NCBI GenBank assembly: GCA_017432685.1
Contig: JAFRIR010000021.1
Location: 20,939 to 84,938 of the forward strand
Length of the DNA: 64,000 bases
Direction of reading: 5' to 3'
Source of the DNA: Flexilinea sp.
GTDB taxonomy: Bacteria; Chloroflexota; Anaerolineae; Anaerolineales; Anaerolineaceae
The translations under genes and the position numbers were made by a program. This document shows positions 34,835 through 44,519 of the stretch, piece by piece; position 1 is the first letter of the stretch, and each line of letters begins with the position of its first letter. The notes beneath the pieces were generated by a model. The model saw only the letters and a list, made by a program, of their open reading frames with translations, was not told where the DNA came from and did no database searches.

Positions 34835-36541
34835 TTGAAGAAAACAGGGGCTGAAATTATCATGGAGTGCCTGCTGGAGCAGAAGGTCAACACGATCTTT
34901 GGATATCCCGGCGGTACGATTCTGAACGTATATGACGCACTTTACAAGTACAAAGGGAAGATCAAGCATTATCTGACCGCACATGAGCAGGGAGCCGCCC
35001 ATGCGGCAGATGGGTACGCCCGCAGCACAGGGAAAGTTGGCGTAGCCTTCGCGACTTCAGGGCCCGGTTCAACCAACCTTACTACAGGAATCGCAACTGC
35101 TTATATTGATTCTTCTCCAATCGTTTTCATCACCTGCAATGTTTCTGAGAACCTGATTGGCAAAGATTCATTCCAGGAAGTGGACATCACCGGCATCACG
35201 CTGCCGATCACCAAAGCGAATTTTCTCGTCAGCGATGTCAATAAACTGGCCGACACCATCCGCGCCGCTTTCTCCATTGCCCGCAGCGGCCGTCCGGGAC
35301 CGGTTCTCATTGATATTCTGAAAAATGTCACTGCTGAAAGCGCTGAATATGAATTCCTGCCTCGCAAAAAACATCGCGAAAGCGGGAAGCTGAAAGAACT
35401 GATCGACCGTTCCACCATTGATTTCGAAACGCCTTCCATTGATGAAGGTGATATCGACAAACTGGTTGATATGATCAATGAATCCAATAAACCGCTGTTG
35501 ATCTGCGGTGGTGGTGTTGTACGCAGCCGGTGTGACAAAGAATTTTCGGAATTTGCGAACTTGATCGATTCTCCGACTGCTGTTACCGTAATGGGCGGCG
35601 GGGGAATCTGCGGACGAAACCCGCTGGTGACCGGTATGATCGGCATGCACGGATCCATCGCTTCCAACATGGCATGTGATAACTGTGACCTGCTGATCGC
35701 AGTCGGATGCCGCTTCTCAGACCGTGTGGCGTTGGACCCGAAGAATTTTGCCAAACAGGCGAAAATCGTCCATATCGATATCGACCGTTCCGAGATCAAC
35801 AAAAACGTACAAACTGACCATCACATTGTCGGTTATGCCAAAGATGTGCTCAAGATGCTGAATTCCCGTTTGAAACAACAGGACCACAGCGACTGGAAGA
35901 AGTTTGTTTTTTCCTATCCGACAGAAACTGAATATGCCGACGGCGGGAAAACATTGAACCCGAAACAGATCCTTTCGGCAATCGCACGGATCTGCCCTCA
36001 GGACACCATCGTTTCCACCGACGTCGGACAGCACCAGATGTGGGCGATCCAGCATTTCCATTTCGATTATTCAGGACAACTGCTGACTTCAGGCGGTTTT
36101 GGTACCATGGGCTTCGGACTTGGCGCAGCGATCGGTGCAAAGGTCGGGAATCCCGATAAGTGCGTTATCCATATCACCGGTGACGGTTCTTTTCGTATGA
36201 ATTGCAATGAACTTTGTACCGAAGAATTCTATAAACTGCCGATCATCACTTTCATTTTCAACAACCAGACACTCGGGATGGTTCGCCAGTGGCAGAACCT
36301 CATTTATAATGGAGACTACTCCGAAACAACCCTTGACAGAGGGCCTGATTTTGTCAAACTTGCAGAGGCCTATGGGTTGCATGGCCGGCGTGTCAACAAC
36401 CAGGAAGATCTCTGCAAAGCCATTGAAGAAGCGTTGGCTTGCGGTGAAGGTTATGTGATCGACTGCATGATCGACATCGACGAAATGGTCCGCCCGATGG
36501 TCAAGGCCGGCGACCCGATCGTTCAATTCCTTTTGGATTAG
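34835..36541 (+). CDS. ilvB: Acetolactate synthase large (catalytic) subunit
   Basis: Thiamine-diphosphate enzyme of 568 residues condensing two pyruvates, or pyruvate with 2-oxobutanoate, as the first common step of valine, leucine and isoleucine synthesis. TPP and FAD features are clear: FGYPGGTILNVYDAL, HEQGAAHAADGYAR with the catalytic Glu, GPGSTNLTTGIA, and the GDGSFRMNCNEL thiamine motif with the following NNQTLGMVRQWQ. The start is a TTG at 34835 with AAGGA eight bases upstream. A longer reading from TTG 34769 would cover a non-conserved extension. The small subunit follows nine bases after the stop. Confidence 0.95.
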   Translation: MKKTGAEIIMECLLEQKVNTIFGYPGGTILNVYDALYKYKGKIKHYLTAHEQGAAHAADGYARSTGKVGVAFATSGPGSTNLTTGIATAYIDSSPIVFITCNVSENLIGKDSFQEVDITGITLPITKANFLVSDVNKLADTIRAAFSIARSGRPGPVLIDILKNVTAESAEYEFLPRKKHRESGKLKELIDRSTIDFETPSIDEGDIDKLVDMINESNKPLLICGGGVVRSRCDKEFSEFANLIDSPTAVTVMGGGGICGRNPLVTGMIGMHGSIASNMACDNCDLLIAVGCRFSDRVALDPKNFAKQAKIVHIDIDRSEINKNVQTDHHIVGYAKDVLKMLNSRLKQQDHSDWKKFVFSYPTETEYADGGKTLNPKQILSAIARICPQDTIVSTDVGQHQMWAIQHFHFDYSGQLLTSGGFGTMGFGLGAAIGAKVGNPDKCVIHITGDGSFRMNCNELCTEEFYKLPIITFIFNNQTLGMVRQWQNLIYNGDYSETTLDRGPDFVKLAEAYGLHGRRVNNQEDLCKAIEEALACGEGYVIDCMIDIDEMVRPMVKAGDPIVQFLLD

Positions 36542-36550
36542 GAGGACAGC

Positions 36551-37111
36551 ATGGTGAAAAACGAAAACGCAAAACTTCAAACCCTGGCTGTCCTGGTTGA
36601 CAATGAATCCGGTGTTCTGTCACAGGTCTCCCGTATGTTTTCCCGCAAAGGATACAACATCGAATCGCTCGTAGTCGGCACCACCGAAAATCCGCGTGTT
36701 TCCCGTATCACGATCGATGTACTTGCTGACGAACAGCAAATCAATTTGCTTGGAAATCAGCTGCGGAAGCTTCTGCCTGTCCATTCCGTGAAGCGGCTGA
36801 CCCCGGAAACCTCAATTCAGCGTGAACTGATGCTCATCAAAGTCCATACAATGGATGGAACACAGCGTAATGAAGTGATCCAGTTGGCAAATGTCTTCCG
36901 CGCTCAGATCATCGATGTTTCCATCGAAACGCTGACCCTCGCAGTAATCGGCGATACCGATAAAATTTCGGCTATCGAAAAAATACTGAAAGAATTCCAT
37001 GTTTTGGAAATCGCACGTACCGGCGGAATCGCGCTTGAACGCGGTAAAGCCACCATCCATGATGAAACCAAGGAAAAAGGAGAATTCAATTATGGCAAAA
37101 ATGTATTATGA
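36551..37111 (+). CDS. ilvN: Acetolactate synthase regulatory subunit
   Basis: A 186-residue small subunit with an N-terminal ACT domain (about 10-85; [23 protein letters not shown]) and a C-terminal ALS-small domain (about 90-170, with [11 protein letters not shown] near the end). It binds valine and confers feedback inhibition while stimulating IlvB. AGGAGGA precedes ATG 36551. Its last 20 bases overlap ilvC, so the two are translationally coupled. The C-terminal 20 residues are polar and Lys/Glu-rich. Confidence 0.94.
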   Translation: MVKNENAKLQTLAVLVDNESGVLSQVSRMFSRKGYNIESLVVGTTENPRVSRITIDVLADEQQINLLGNQLRKLLPVHSVKRLTPETSIQRELMLIKVHTMDGTQRNEVIQLANVFRAQIIDVSIETLTLAVIGDTDKISAIEKILKEFHVLEIARTGGIALERGKATIHDETKEKGEFNYGKNVL

Positions 37112-38111
37112 AAAAGATTGTAATCTCGATGTTCTGAATGGGAAAACCATCGCGATCATCGGTTATGGCTCTCAGGGTCACGCTCACGCGCTGAATCTTC
37201 GCGATTCCGGCTGCAACGTTATCGTCGGCCTCCGCAAAGGCGGAAAATCATGGCCGGTCGCTGAAAAAGACGGATTTCAGGTATTCACTGTCGCTGAAGC
37301 TGCTGAAAAGGCTGATATCATCATGATGCTCATCAACGATGAAGTCCAGGCAGAAGTCTACAAAAAAGAAATCGCCCCACAGATGAAAGCCGGAAAGGCC
37401 ATTGCCTTTGCCCATGGTTTCAACATCCGCTACAAACAGATCGTTCCACCCGCTGACTGCGACGTGTTCATGGCTGCCCCGAAAGGCCCGGGCCACACTG
37501 TTCGCAGCACCTATGTTGCCGGAAAAGGCGTTCCCTGTCTGATTGCAGTCGAACAGGATGCTTCCGGTAAAGCCTATGACATCGCATTGGCTTACATTGC
37601 CGGTATCGGCGGCGCCCGTGCCGGTATTCTTGAGACCACAATGGATGAAGAAACCGAAACCGACCTCTTTGGCGAACAGACCGTTCTCTGCGGCGGTGTC
37701 GTAGACCTGATGCGCTGCGGTTTCGAAGTGCTGGTTGAAGCAGGTTACAAACCGGAAAATGCCTACTTCGAATGCATTCATGAGATGAAACTCATCATCG
37801 ACCTCGTCAACAAGGGCGGTATCGCTGCCATGAACTACTCCATTTCCGATACAGCTGAATTCGGTGAATACGTCTCCGGTCCGCGTGTCCTGCCCGCTGA
37901 ACAGGTCAAAGCCAACATGCGCGCAGTTCTCAAGGACATCCAGGACGGTACATTCGCCGGCAAGTGGATCGCTGAAAACAAGAACGGACGTACCTTCTTC
38001 AACTCCAAGCGTGCTCAGCTGGCCAAACACCCGATGGAAATCGTCGGCAAACAGCTGCGTGAACAGATGCTGTGGAAGAACGACTCCGATTTGGATACAG
38101 CCTCTAACTAA
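37092..38111 (+). CDS. ilvC: Ketol-acid reductoisomerase
   Basis: A class I KARI of 339 residues that isomerises and reduces acetolactate or acetohydroxybutyrate. The Rossmann motif [17 protein letters not shown] lies near residues 21-37, and the cofactor-specificity loop reads GLRKGGKSW. The knotted C-terminal domain carries the magnesium ligands in the [10 protein letters not shown] and ECIHEMK segments. ATG 37092 matches the family N-terminus, while the upstream frame is the shadow of ilvN. The stop lies at the beginning of a 7-nt tandem repeat. Confidence 0.96.
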   Translation: MAKMYYEKDCNLDVLNGKTIAIIGYGSQGHAHALNLRDSGCNVIVGLRKGGKSWPVAEKDGFQVFTVAEAAEKADIIMMLINDEVQAEVYKKEIAPQMKAGKAIAFAHGFNIRYKQIVPPADCDVFMAAPKGPGHTVRSTYVAGKGVPCLIAVEQDASGKAYDIALAYIAGIGGARAGILETTMDEETETDLFGEQTVLCGGVVDLMRCGFEVLVEAGYKPENAYFECIHEMKLIIDLVNKGGIAAMNYSISDTAEFGEYVSGPRVLPAEQVKANMRAVLKDIQDGTFAGKWIAENKNGRTFFNSKRAQLAKHPMEIVGKQLREQMLWKNDSDLDTASN

Positions 38112-38158
38112 ATAAGAAATAAGAAATAAGAAAGAAGAAATAAGAAATAAGAAATAAG
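38110..38158 (+). repeat. Tandem 7-nt repeat after ilvC
   Basis: Seven consecutive AAATAAG units (the fourth is AAAGAAG) start at the last base pair of the ilvC stop codon. The same period resumes after the palindromic element, at 38319, as ATAAGAAATAAGG. The element therefore appears to have landed inside the array. Confidence 0.9.
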
Positions 38159-38318
38159 GGAACCTCTAAAAACTTATAAGCGGGGTATGGGGGCTGCATA
38201 GCCCCCGAAAACCTTGGCGCGGGAAGACTATTATCCGAGGTGAAATAAATCTGAATCCCGCGCCATAAAGAATCAACCGTGAATGAGGAGAAAACTTCAT
38301 TACTTTTTAGAGGTTCCC
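38158..38318. mobile_element. 161-bp MITE-like palindromic element between ilvC and ilvD
   Basis: Perfect 15-bp terminal inverted repeats (GGGAACCTCTAAAAA at 38158-38172 and its complement at 38304-38318) enclose two GC-rich hairpins. These are GGGGGCT/AGCCCCC with a GCAT loop (38189-38206) and GGCGCGGGA/TCCCGCGCC (38216-38224 with 38256-38264). The flanks repeat ATAA directly (or ATAAGAAATAA, ambiguous because of the tandem array). There is no coding frame, as in a non-autonomous element. The left end plus GGGGTATGGGGGC is also found at one end of repeats A and B. Confidence 0.8.
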
Positions 38319-38440
38319 ATAAGAAATAAGGAATCAGGTTTCAGAAGTGTCAGGACAGCAGGATATTCACACGAAACCCGGAATACTGATACCTGATAGC
38401 TGATACCTGATCTCTAAAACCTTGTAAGAACGGAGTTCTT

Positions 38441-40102
38441 ATGAATTCAGATCAAATCAAAATCGGCGTTGATCGTGCTCCAAACCGCAGTTTACTATAT
38501 GCGTTAGGACTAACGGAAGAAGAACTGAACCGACCGATCATCGGTATTGTCAGCTCTTACAATGAGATCGTACCGGGGCATATGCACCTTGACAAGATCG
38601 CCGAAGCAGTCAAAGCCGGTGTACGTGCCGCAGGCGGGACCCCGATCCTTTTCCCGGCAATTGCCGTATGTGACGGAATCGCCATGGGCCACATCGGCAT
38701 GAAATACTCACTCGTGACACGCGATCTGATCGCTGATTCTACGGAAGCCATGGCGATTGCCCATCAGTTTGACGGACTGGTCATGGTTCCCAATTGCGAT
38801 AAAAATGTTCCGGGACTGCTGATGGCAGCTGCCCGCATCAATATCCCGACCATCTTCTGCTCCGGCGGACCGATGCTCGCAGGCCGGCTTCCGGACGGAC
38901 GACGCACCTGCCTGAGCCATATGTTCGAAGCAGTCGGCGCCTATCACGCGCATACGATCGATGAAGCAGGGGTACAGACCTATGTTGAAGAAGCCTGCCC
39001 CTCCTGCGGTTCATGCTCCGGTATGTACACAGCCAACTCCATGAACTGCCTGACGGAAGCTATCGGTATGGCGCTCCCCGGCAACGGGACCATTCCTGCT
39101 CCATACTCCGCCCGCATCCGACTGGCAAAGAAGACCGGTATGCAGATCATGGAACTGGTCAAAAAGAATATTCGCCCCTCTGACATCATGACGGCAGCTG
39201 CTTTCCATAACGCGGAAACGGTTGACATGGCATTGGGGTGTTCCACGAACACCATGCTGCACCTTCCGGCAATCGCCCACGAAGCTCATGTCACAATGGA
39301 CTTTGATATGGCAAATGAAATCAGTGGAAAGACTCCAAACCTCTGTCATCTGGCGCCTGCTGGTGATACTTTCATGGAAGATTTGGATGCGGCCGGCGGT
39401 GTTTATGCCGTTATGAAGGAACTGACAAAAGGGAAGCTGCTGGATACGTTCGTGATGACAGTTACCGGCAAAACCATGGAAGAAAACCTGGAAAGTGTAC
39501 AAAACCGCAACCCTGAAATTATCCGCCCCTATGAAGAACCCTTCATGAGTACCGGCGGCATCGCAGTCTTGAAAGGTAACCTGGCGCCGGATGGATGTGT
39601 CGTCAAACAATCTGCCGTTTCTCCATCTATGATGAAACACGAAGGGCCTGCCCGTGTGTTTGATTCAGAAGAGGAAGCGATCCGTGTAATTTATGACGGC
39701 GGTATCAACCCCGGTGATGTGGTCGTAATTCGCTATGAAGGCCCGAAAGGCGGTCCGGGTATGCGGGAAATGCTGAACCCGACATCCGCAATTGTCGGTA
39801 TGGGTTTAGGCGAATCCGTCGCATTGATCACCGATGGCCGGTTTTCCGGGGCCACACGCGGCGCATCCATCGGTCACGTAAGCCCGGAAGCCGCTTCCGG
39901 TGGTCCGATCGGACTGGTTCAGGAAGGCGATCACATTGCCATTGACATTCCTGCCCACACGATCGAACTGCTTGTCTCCGACGAGGAACTGGCAGCCCGC
40001 AAAGCAAATTGGGTATGTCCGGAACCGAAGGTGAAAACCGGTTATCTGGCACGTTACGCCAAACTGGTTTCCTCTGCTGACAAAGGAGCCATTCTGGAAT
40101 AA
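38441..40102 (+). CDS. ilvD: Dihydroxy-acid dehydratase
   Basis: An iron-sulfur dehydratase of 553 residues that converts dihydroxyisovalerate, or the methylvalerate analogue, to the 2-keto acid. Cluster cysteines are visible in PNCDKNVPG and [42 protein letters not shown] is the C-terminal signature. Length is normal. CGGAG precedes ATG 38441. It lies 330 bases after ilvC, separated by the palindromic element, whereas all other genes of the operon are within about 25 bases of each other. Confidence 0.96.
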   Translation: MNSDQIKIGVDRAPNRSLLYALGLTEEELNRPIIGIVSSYNEIVPGHMHLDKIAEAVKAGVRAAGGTPILFPAIAVCDGIAMGHIGMKYSLVTRDLIADSTEAMAIAHQFDGLVMVPNCDKNVPGLLMAAARINIPTIFCSGGPMLAGRLPDGRRTCLSHMFEAVGAYHAHTIDEAGVQTYVEEACPSCGSCSGMYTANSMNCLTEAIGMALPGNGTIPAPYSARIRLAKKTGMQIMELVKKNIRPSDIMTAAAFHNAETVDMALGCSTNTMLHLPAIAHEAHVTMDFDMANEISGKTPNLCHLAPAGDTFMEDLDAAGGVYAVMKELTKGKLLDTFVMTVTGKTMEENLESVQNRNPEIIRPYEEPFMSTGGIAVLKGNLAPDGCVVKQSAVSPSMMKHEGPARVFDSEEEAIRVIYDGGINPGDVVVIRYEGPKGGPGMREMLNPTSAIVGMGLGESVALITDGRFSGATRGASIGHVSPEAASGGPIGLVQEGDHIAIDIPAHTIELLVSDEELAARKANWVCPEPKVKTGYLARYAKLVSSADKGAILE

Positions 40103-40119
40103 AAAGTAAGGAGTAAGGT

Positions 40120-41664
40120 ATGGATCAGGTAAAAATATTTGATACCACCCTACGTGACGGAGAGCAATCGCCGGGATGCAGCATGAATCTCAAAGAAAAA
40201 ATCGAGATTGCACGCTGCCTGGAAAAGCTCAAAGTGGACATCATTGAAGCCGGATTCGCCATTGTTTCCCCCGGTGATTTTGAATCCGTAAAAACCATTT
40301 CCGAAACCGTCAAAGAATGCACGGTTGCTTCCCTTGCTCGTGCTACTGTCAAGGATATTGATGCCGCATGGGAAGCCGTTAAAAATGCCGTTGACCCGCG
40401 TATCCATGTTTTCATTGCCACATCTCCGCTTCATATGGAATATAAACTGCGGATGAAGCCGGAAGAAGTACTGGAACAGGCAGGAAAAATGGTCGCCTAT
40501 GCGAAGAAATTTTGCTCAAATATCGAATTTTCTGCCGAAGACGCAACCCGCAGCGATTTGGATTTTCTCTCACGGGTGACAGAAATTGCAATCGCAAACG
40601 GGGCAACGACCATCAACCTGCCGGATACCGTCGGTTATACAACACCGGAAGAAATGCGGCACCTGATATCCTATGTAAGGGAACATGCTGCCGGTTCCGA
40701 AAAAGCAATTTTCTCGGTCCACTGCCACAATGACCTGGGCATGGCTGCGGCCAACTCTCTTGCAGGCGTTTTGGGCGGTGCTCGTCAAATCGAATGTACC
40801 ATCAATGGGCTCGGCGAACGTGCCGGAAACACTGCGCTGGAAGAAGTCGTCATGGCACTGCACACACGCCCGGACACTTATCAGGTTGGCACCCGCATCG
40901 ACACGACACAGATCTACCGCACCAGCAAAACAGTCTATAACATTATTGGCCAGACTGCACCGCTGAACAAAGCCATCGTGGGCAAAAATGCTTTCGCTCA
41001 TGAAGCGGGCATTCATCAGCACGGCGTACTGGCCAACAAGAAGACTTATGAGATCATGACCCCGGAAGCTGTCGGCATCGTTGCAAACAGCCTCGTTCTC
41101 GGCAAGCATTCCGGACGGCATGCCTTCTCCCAGCGTATTGAAGAACTTGGTTACACACTTTCCAAAGAGGAGATCGACCGCTGCTTTGAAGAGTTCAAAG
41201 ATGTCTGTGACAAGAAAAAGAACATCACCGATGCTGACCTCGAAGCGATTGTCACGCATCACACCGGAAACCTGATTCCGGAAGCTGATGAAAACGGGTA
41301 CAGTCTTGACTGGTTCCAGACTTCTACCAGCAACTTTACCACAGCGACCTGCACAGTCAGCATCAAGAAAAACGAAGAGAAATTCCAGGCTGTTGCGCTG
41401 GGCGACGGTCCGATCGATGCTGCATTCAATGCCATCGACCAGATCATCAAACCATCAGAACATTCTTTCGATATTTTCTCCATTAACTCCATTTCCGAAG
41501 GTAAAGACACTCTGGGTGATGTCACTGTAAAGATCAGTTCGCACGGCAAAACCTTCACCGGGCGCGGTCTTTCCACAGATATCATCGAAGCCAGCGTCAA
41601 CGCTTACCTGACAGCAATGAACCGCCTTTCCTCTTATGAGGAGAAATCAAAGGAGGCTGCATAA
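40120..41664 (+). CDS. leuA: 2-isopropylmalate synthase
   Basis: A 514-residue enzyme condensing 2-ketoisovalerate with acetyl-CoA, the committed step to leucine. The catalytic HMGL-like barrel (about 1-280) shows FDTTLRDGEQSPGCSMN at residues 6-22 and metal-binding HCHNDLGMAAANS. A linker and the C-terminal allosteric domain (about 390-500) follow, giving leucine feedback. A homocitrate or citramalate role is less likely because leuCDB are adjacent and the length fits IPMS. AGTAAGG precedes the ATG. Confidence 0.93.
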   Translation: MDQVKIFDTTLRDGEQSPGCSMNLKEKIEIARCLEKLKVDIIEAGFAIVSPGDFESVKTISETVKECTVASLARATVKDIDAAWEAVKNAVDPRIHVFIATSPLHMEYKLRMKPEEVLEQAGKMVAYAKKFCSNIEFSAEDATRSDLDFLSRVTEIAIANGATTINLPDTVGYTTPEEMRHLISYVREHAAGSEKAIFSVHCHNDLGMAAANSLAGVLGGARQIECTINGLGERAGNTALEEVVMALHTRPDTYQVGTRIDTTQIYRTSKTVYNIIGQTAPLNKAIVGKNAFAHEAGIHQHGVLANKKTYEIMTPEAVGIVANSLVLGKHSGRHAFSQRIEELGYTLSKEEIDRCFEEFKDVCDKKKNITDADLEAIVTHHTGNLIPEADENGYSLDWFQTSTSNFTTATCTVSIKKNEEKFQAVALGDGPIDAAFNAIDQIIKPSEHSFDIFSINSISEGKDTLGDVTVKISSHGKTFTGRGLSTDIIEASVNAYLTAMNRLSSYEEKSKEAA

Positions 41665-42924
41665 ATGGGAATGACCATGACGCAAAAGATCCTGGCTGCA
41701 CATGCGGGACTGCCGGAAGTGCATGCAGGAGACCTGATCGAAGCCAATCTCGATATCGTCTTAGGGAATGATGTGACAACACCTGTCGCGATTTCTGTAT
41801 TTGAAAAGGCAGGATTCACAAAAGTGTTCGATCCGGAGAAAATTGTCATTGCTTTGGATCATTACACCCCCTGCAAGGATATTAAATCCGCGGAACTGTG
41901 CAAAACTGCACGCGATTTTGCCCGAAAACACAAAATCACACATTTATACGATGTCGGAACTGTAGGCATCGAACATGCGCTGCTGCCGGAGCAGGGTCTT
42001 GTTGGTCCCGGGGACTGTGTGATCGGCGCTGATTCACACACCTGTACCTATGGCGCTTTAGGAGCTTTCTCCACCGGTGTCGGTTCCACGGATATGGCTG
42101 CCGGGATGGCTTCCGGTCAAAATTGGTTTAAGGTTCCATCCGCTATCAAAGTTGAATTGGTCGGAAAACCCGGTTCCTGTATCTCCGGTAAAGATGTGAT
42201 CCTTCATCTTATCGGCGAGATCGGCGTTGACGGGGCGCTTTACCAGTCACTGGAATTCACCGGTGAAGGTGTCGCAAACCTCAGTATTGATGACCGCTTT
42301 ACGATAGCAAATATGGCAATCGAAGCCGGAGGAAAAAACGGTATTTTCCCTGTAGATGATGTCGCAAAGGATTATATCCAAGGTCGATTCCAGCGGGAGC
42401 CTGTCATTTATGAAGCTGATCCGGACGCAGAATATACACGCACAGCCACCATTGACCTTTCAAAATTGGAACCGACTGTTTCTCTGCCCCACCTCCCCTC
42501 TAATACAAAAACCGTTTCAGAAGCCGTCGGCATGCCCATTCAGCAGGTCGTCATCGGTTCCTGTACCAACGGACGTATTTCTGACCTGCGTATTGCCGCC
42601 TCTATCCTGAATGGGAAAAAGATCGCTGATGGCGTTCGCTGTATCGTGATCCCGGCTACACAGGAAATCTACCTGCAGGCGCTGCAAGAAGGTCTTGTGG
42701 AAGATTTCATCCATGCCGGGTGCGCGGTATCCACACCGACCTGCGGTCCCTGCCTTGGTGGGCATATGGGTGTAATGGCTGCCGGTGAACGGGCTGTCAC
42801 CACCACAAACCGCAATTTTGTCGGACGCATGGGAGATACAAAATCTGAAGTGATCCTTGCAAGTCCGGCTGTTGCTGCTGCTTCGGCATTGGCCGGCTGT
42901 ATTGCGGATCCGCGGGAATTGTAG
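41665..42924 (+). CDS. leuC: 3-isopropylmalate dehydratase large subunit
   Basis: A 419-residue aconitase-family subunit of the short LeuC/HacA type. It carries the 4Fe-4S ligands in VIGSCTNGR and [10 protein letters not shown]. Substrate-site motifs include [15 protein letters not shown]. With LeuD it isomerises 2-isopropylmalate to 3-isopropylmalate. The ATG begins directly after the leuA TAA. It pairs with the LeuD 12 bases downstream; homoaconitase function is possible for this subfamily but unlikely in this operon. Confidence 0.94.
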   Translation: MGMTMTQKILAAHAGLPEVHAGDLIEANLDIVLGNDVTTPVAISVFEKAGFTKVFDPEKIVIALDHYTPCKDIKSAELCKTARDFARKHKITHLYDVGTVGIEHALLPEQGLVGPGDCVIGADSHTCTYGALGAFSTGVGSTDMAAGMASGQNWFKVPSAIKVELVGKPGSCISGKDVILHLIGEIGVDGALYQSLEFTGEGVANLSIDDRFTIANMAIEAGGKNGIFPVDDVAKDYIQGRFQREPVIYEADPDAEYTRTATIDLSKLEPTVSLPHLPSNTKTVSEAVGMPIQQVVIGSCTNGRISDLRIAASILNGKKIADGVRCIVIPATQEIYLQALQEGLVEDFIHAGCAVSTPTCGPCLGGHMGVMAAGERAVTTTNRNFVGRMGDTKSEVILASPAVAAASALAGCIADPREL

Positions 42925-42936
42925 AAGGAGGAGATC

Positions 42937-43425
42937 ATGTTCAAGGGAAAAGTTTGGAAATACGGCGACAATGTAGATACAGACGTGATTATCCCTGCAC
43001 GCTATCTTAATTCTCCGGATCCGAAAGATCTGGCATCTCACTGCATGGAGGATATTGATAAAAGCTTCGCATACGCTGTGCAGCAGGGCGATATCATGGT
43101 CGGCGGTTGGAATTTTGGTTGTGGATCCTCCCGGGAGCACGCACCGATCGCTATTCAGGCATCCGGTATATCCTGTGTTATTGCTGCCAGTTTCGCACGG
43201 ATCTTCTATCGAAATTCCATCAACATTGGATTTCCAATTCTGGAATGCCCTCAGGCAGCTGAAGCGATCAAGTCCGGTGATATCGTCAGCGTCGATACGG
43301 CAAGCGGAAAGATCGTTGATGAAACCACCGGTGAGACTTTTGAAGCAAAGGCTTTTCCGCCTTTTATCGATAACATTATTAATAAGGGCGGGCTGCTGCC
43401 TTACCTGAAAGAAAAACTGGGGTGA
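42937..43425 (+). CDS. leuD: 3-isopropylmalate dehydratase small subunit
   Basis: A 162-residue swivelling-domain subunit. [13 protein letters not shown] near residues 10-22 and [16 protein letters not shown] near 58-73 are the family signatures, the latter forming the substrate-binding loop. It is short, as expected for partners of the HacA-type LeuC. GGAGGAG precedes ATG 42937, and leuB starts three bases after its stop. Confidence 0.95.
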   Translation: MFKGKVWKYGDNVDTDVIIPARYLNSPDPKDLASHCMEDIDKSFAYAVQQGDIMVGGWNFGCGSSREHAPIAIQASGISCVIAASFARIFYRNSINIGFPILECPQAAEAIKSGDIVSVDTASGKIVDETTGETFEAKAFPPFIDNIINKGGLLPYLKEKLG

Positions 43426-43428
43426 GTC

Positions 43429-44505
43429 ATGGAGTTCAATATTGCATTGGTTCCCGGTGATGGGATCGGTCCGGAAATTGTCGGCAGTGCCGTAAAAGTG
43501 ATGGAAACCGTCGCGGATAAATTCGGCCATAAGTTCAATTTCACAACTTACCTTGCCGGCGGCTGTGCCATCGACAAATACGGCGAACCTCTGCCTCAAG
43601 TTACGGTTGACGGCTGCCTTGCATCAGATAGCGTTTTGCTTGGCGCAGTCGGCGGACCGAAATGGGATCACCTGTCCGGCAATATGCGTCCGGAGAAAGC
43701 CCTGCTGGGACTTCGAAAAGTTCTGGGACTTTATACTAACCTGCGTCCCGCAGCGCTTCAGCCTGCATTGGCAGAAGCCTGTGTATTGCGCCCGGACATT
43801 TCCGAAAAAGGTTTTGACCTGATGATCGTTCGTGAACTGACAGGTGGTATTTATTTCGGTGAACGCGGACGCAATAAAGCCGGAGATGCAGCTTTTGACA
43901 CGGAAGCCTACTCTGTGTTAGAGATTGAACGCGTGGCACGAGCAGCTTTTGAAATCGCGCGAAAACGCAAAAAGCATCTGACCTCTGTGGATAAGGCAAA
44001 TGTTTTGGAAACCTCCCGATTGTGGCGTGAGACCGTACATCGAATCGGGCAGACAGAGTATCCGGATGTGACGCTGGATGACATGTACGTGGATAATGCC
44101 GCAATGCAAATCATTCGTGCTCCGTCTTTCTTTGATGTTATCGTAACATCCAACATGTTCGGTGACATTCTTTCTGATGAAGCTTCACAGGTGACCGGTT
44201 CCATCGGTCTGCTGGCTTCTGCCTCTCTCGGTGAGACAACCCGCGGAATGTATGAACCCATTCATGGCTCTGCACCGGACATAGCCGGTAAGGACCTTGC
44301 CAACCCTATTGCAACCATCCTTTCAGCTGCCATGATGCTGCGTTATTCGTTCGACCTTCCCGAAGAAGCAGACTGCATCGAAAGAGCAGTGTCAGACGTA
44401 CTGAGCGCCGGCTGGCGTACTGCCGATATCAAATCTCCGGATGATGAGAATTATCTTTCCGGGTCACAAATGACGGAAAAGATCCTTGAATATTTGGGTC
44501 GGTAA
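43429..44505 (+). CDS. leuB: 3-isopropylmalate dehydrogenase
   Basis: A 358-residue NAD-dependent oxidative decarboxylase giving 2-ketoisocaproate. The motifs are LVPGDGIGPEIV near residues 6-17, the substrate loop LGLRKVLGLYTNLRP, ELTGGIYFGERG, and the metal-binding NMFGDILSDEASQVTGSIGLL. Length is typical. The gene is tightly packed between leuD and the DUF815 gene. Confidence 0.96.
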   Translation: MEFNIALVPGDGIGPEIVGSAVKVMETVADKFGHKFNFTTYLAGGCAIDKYGEPLPQVTVDGCLASDSVLLGAVGGPKWDHLSGNMRPEKALLGLRKVLGLYTNLRPAALQPALAEACVLRPDISEKGFDLMIVRELTGGIYFGERGRNKAGDAAFDTEAYSVLEIERVARAAFEIARKRKKHLTSVDKANVLETSRLWRETVHRIGQTEYPDVTLDDMYVDNAAMQIIRAPSFFDVIVTSNMFGDILSDEASQVTGSIGLLASASLGETTRGMYEPIHGSAPDIAGKDLANPIATILSAAMMLRYSFDLPEEADCIERAVSDVLSAGWRTADIKSPDDENYLSGSQMTEKILEYLGR

Positions 44506-44519
44506 AAAGGGCACAAGCT

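Noticed and set aside
38110..38158. A CRISPR array after ilvC
   Set aside because: The units are 7 bases long and contiguous, with no spacers; it is a simple tandem repeat.
42517..43599. A 360-codon open frame opposite leuC-leuD
   Set aside because: It spans two conserved genes and their junction on the other strand; its length follows from codon bias, not coding.
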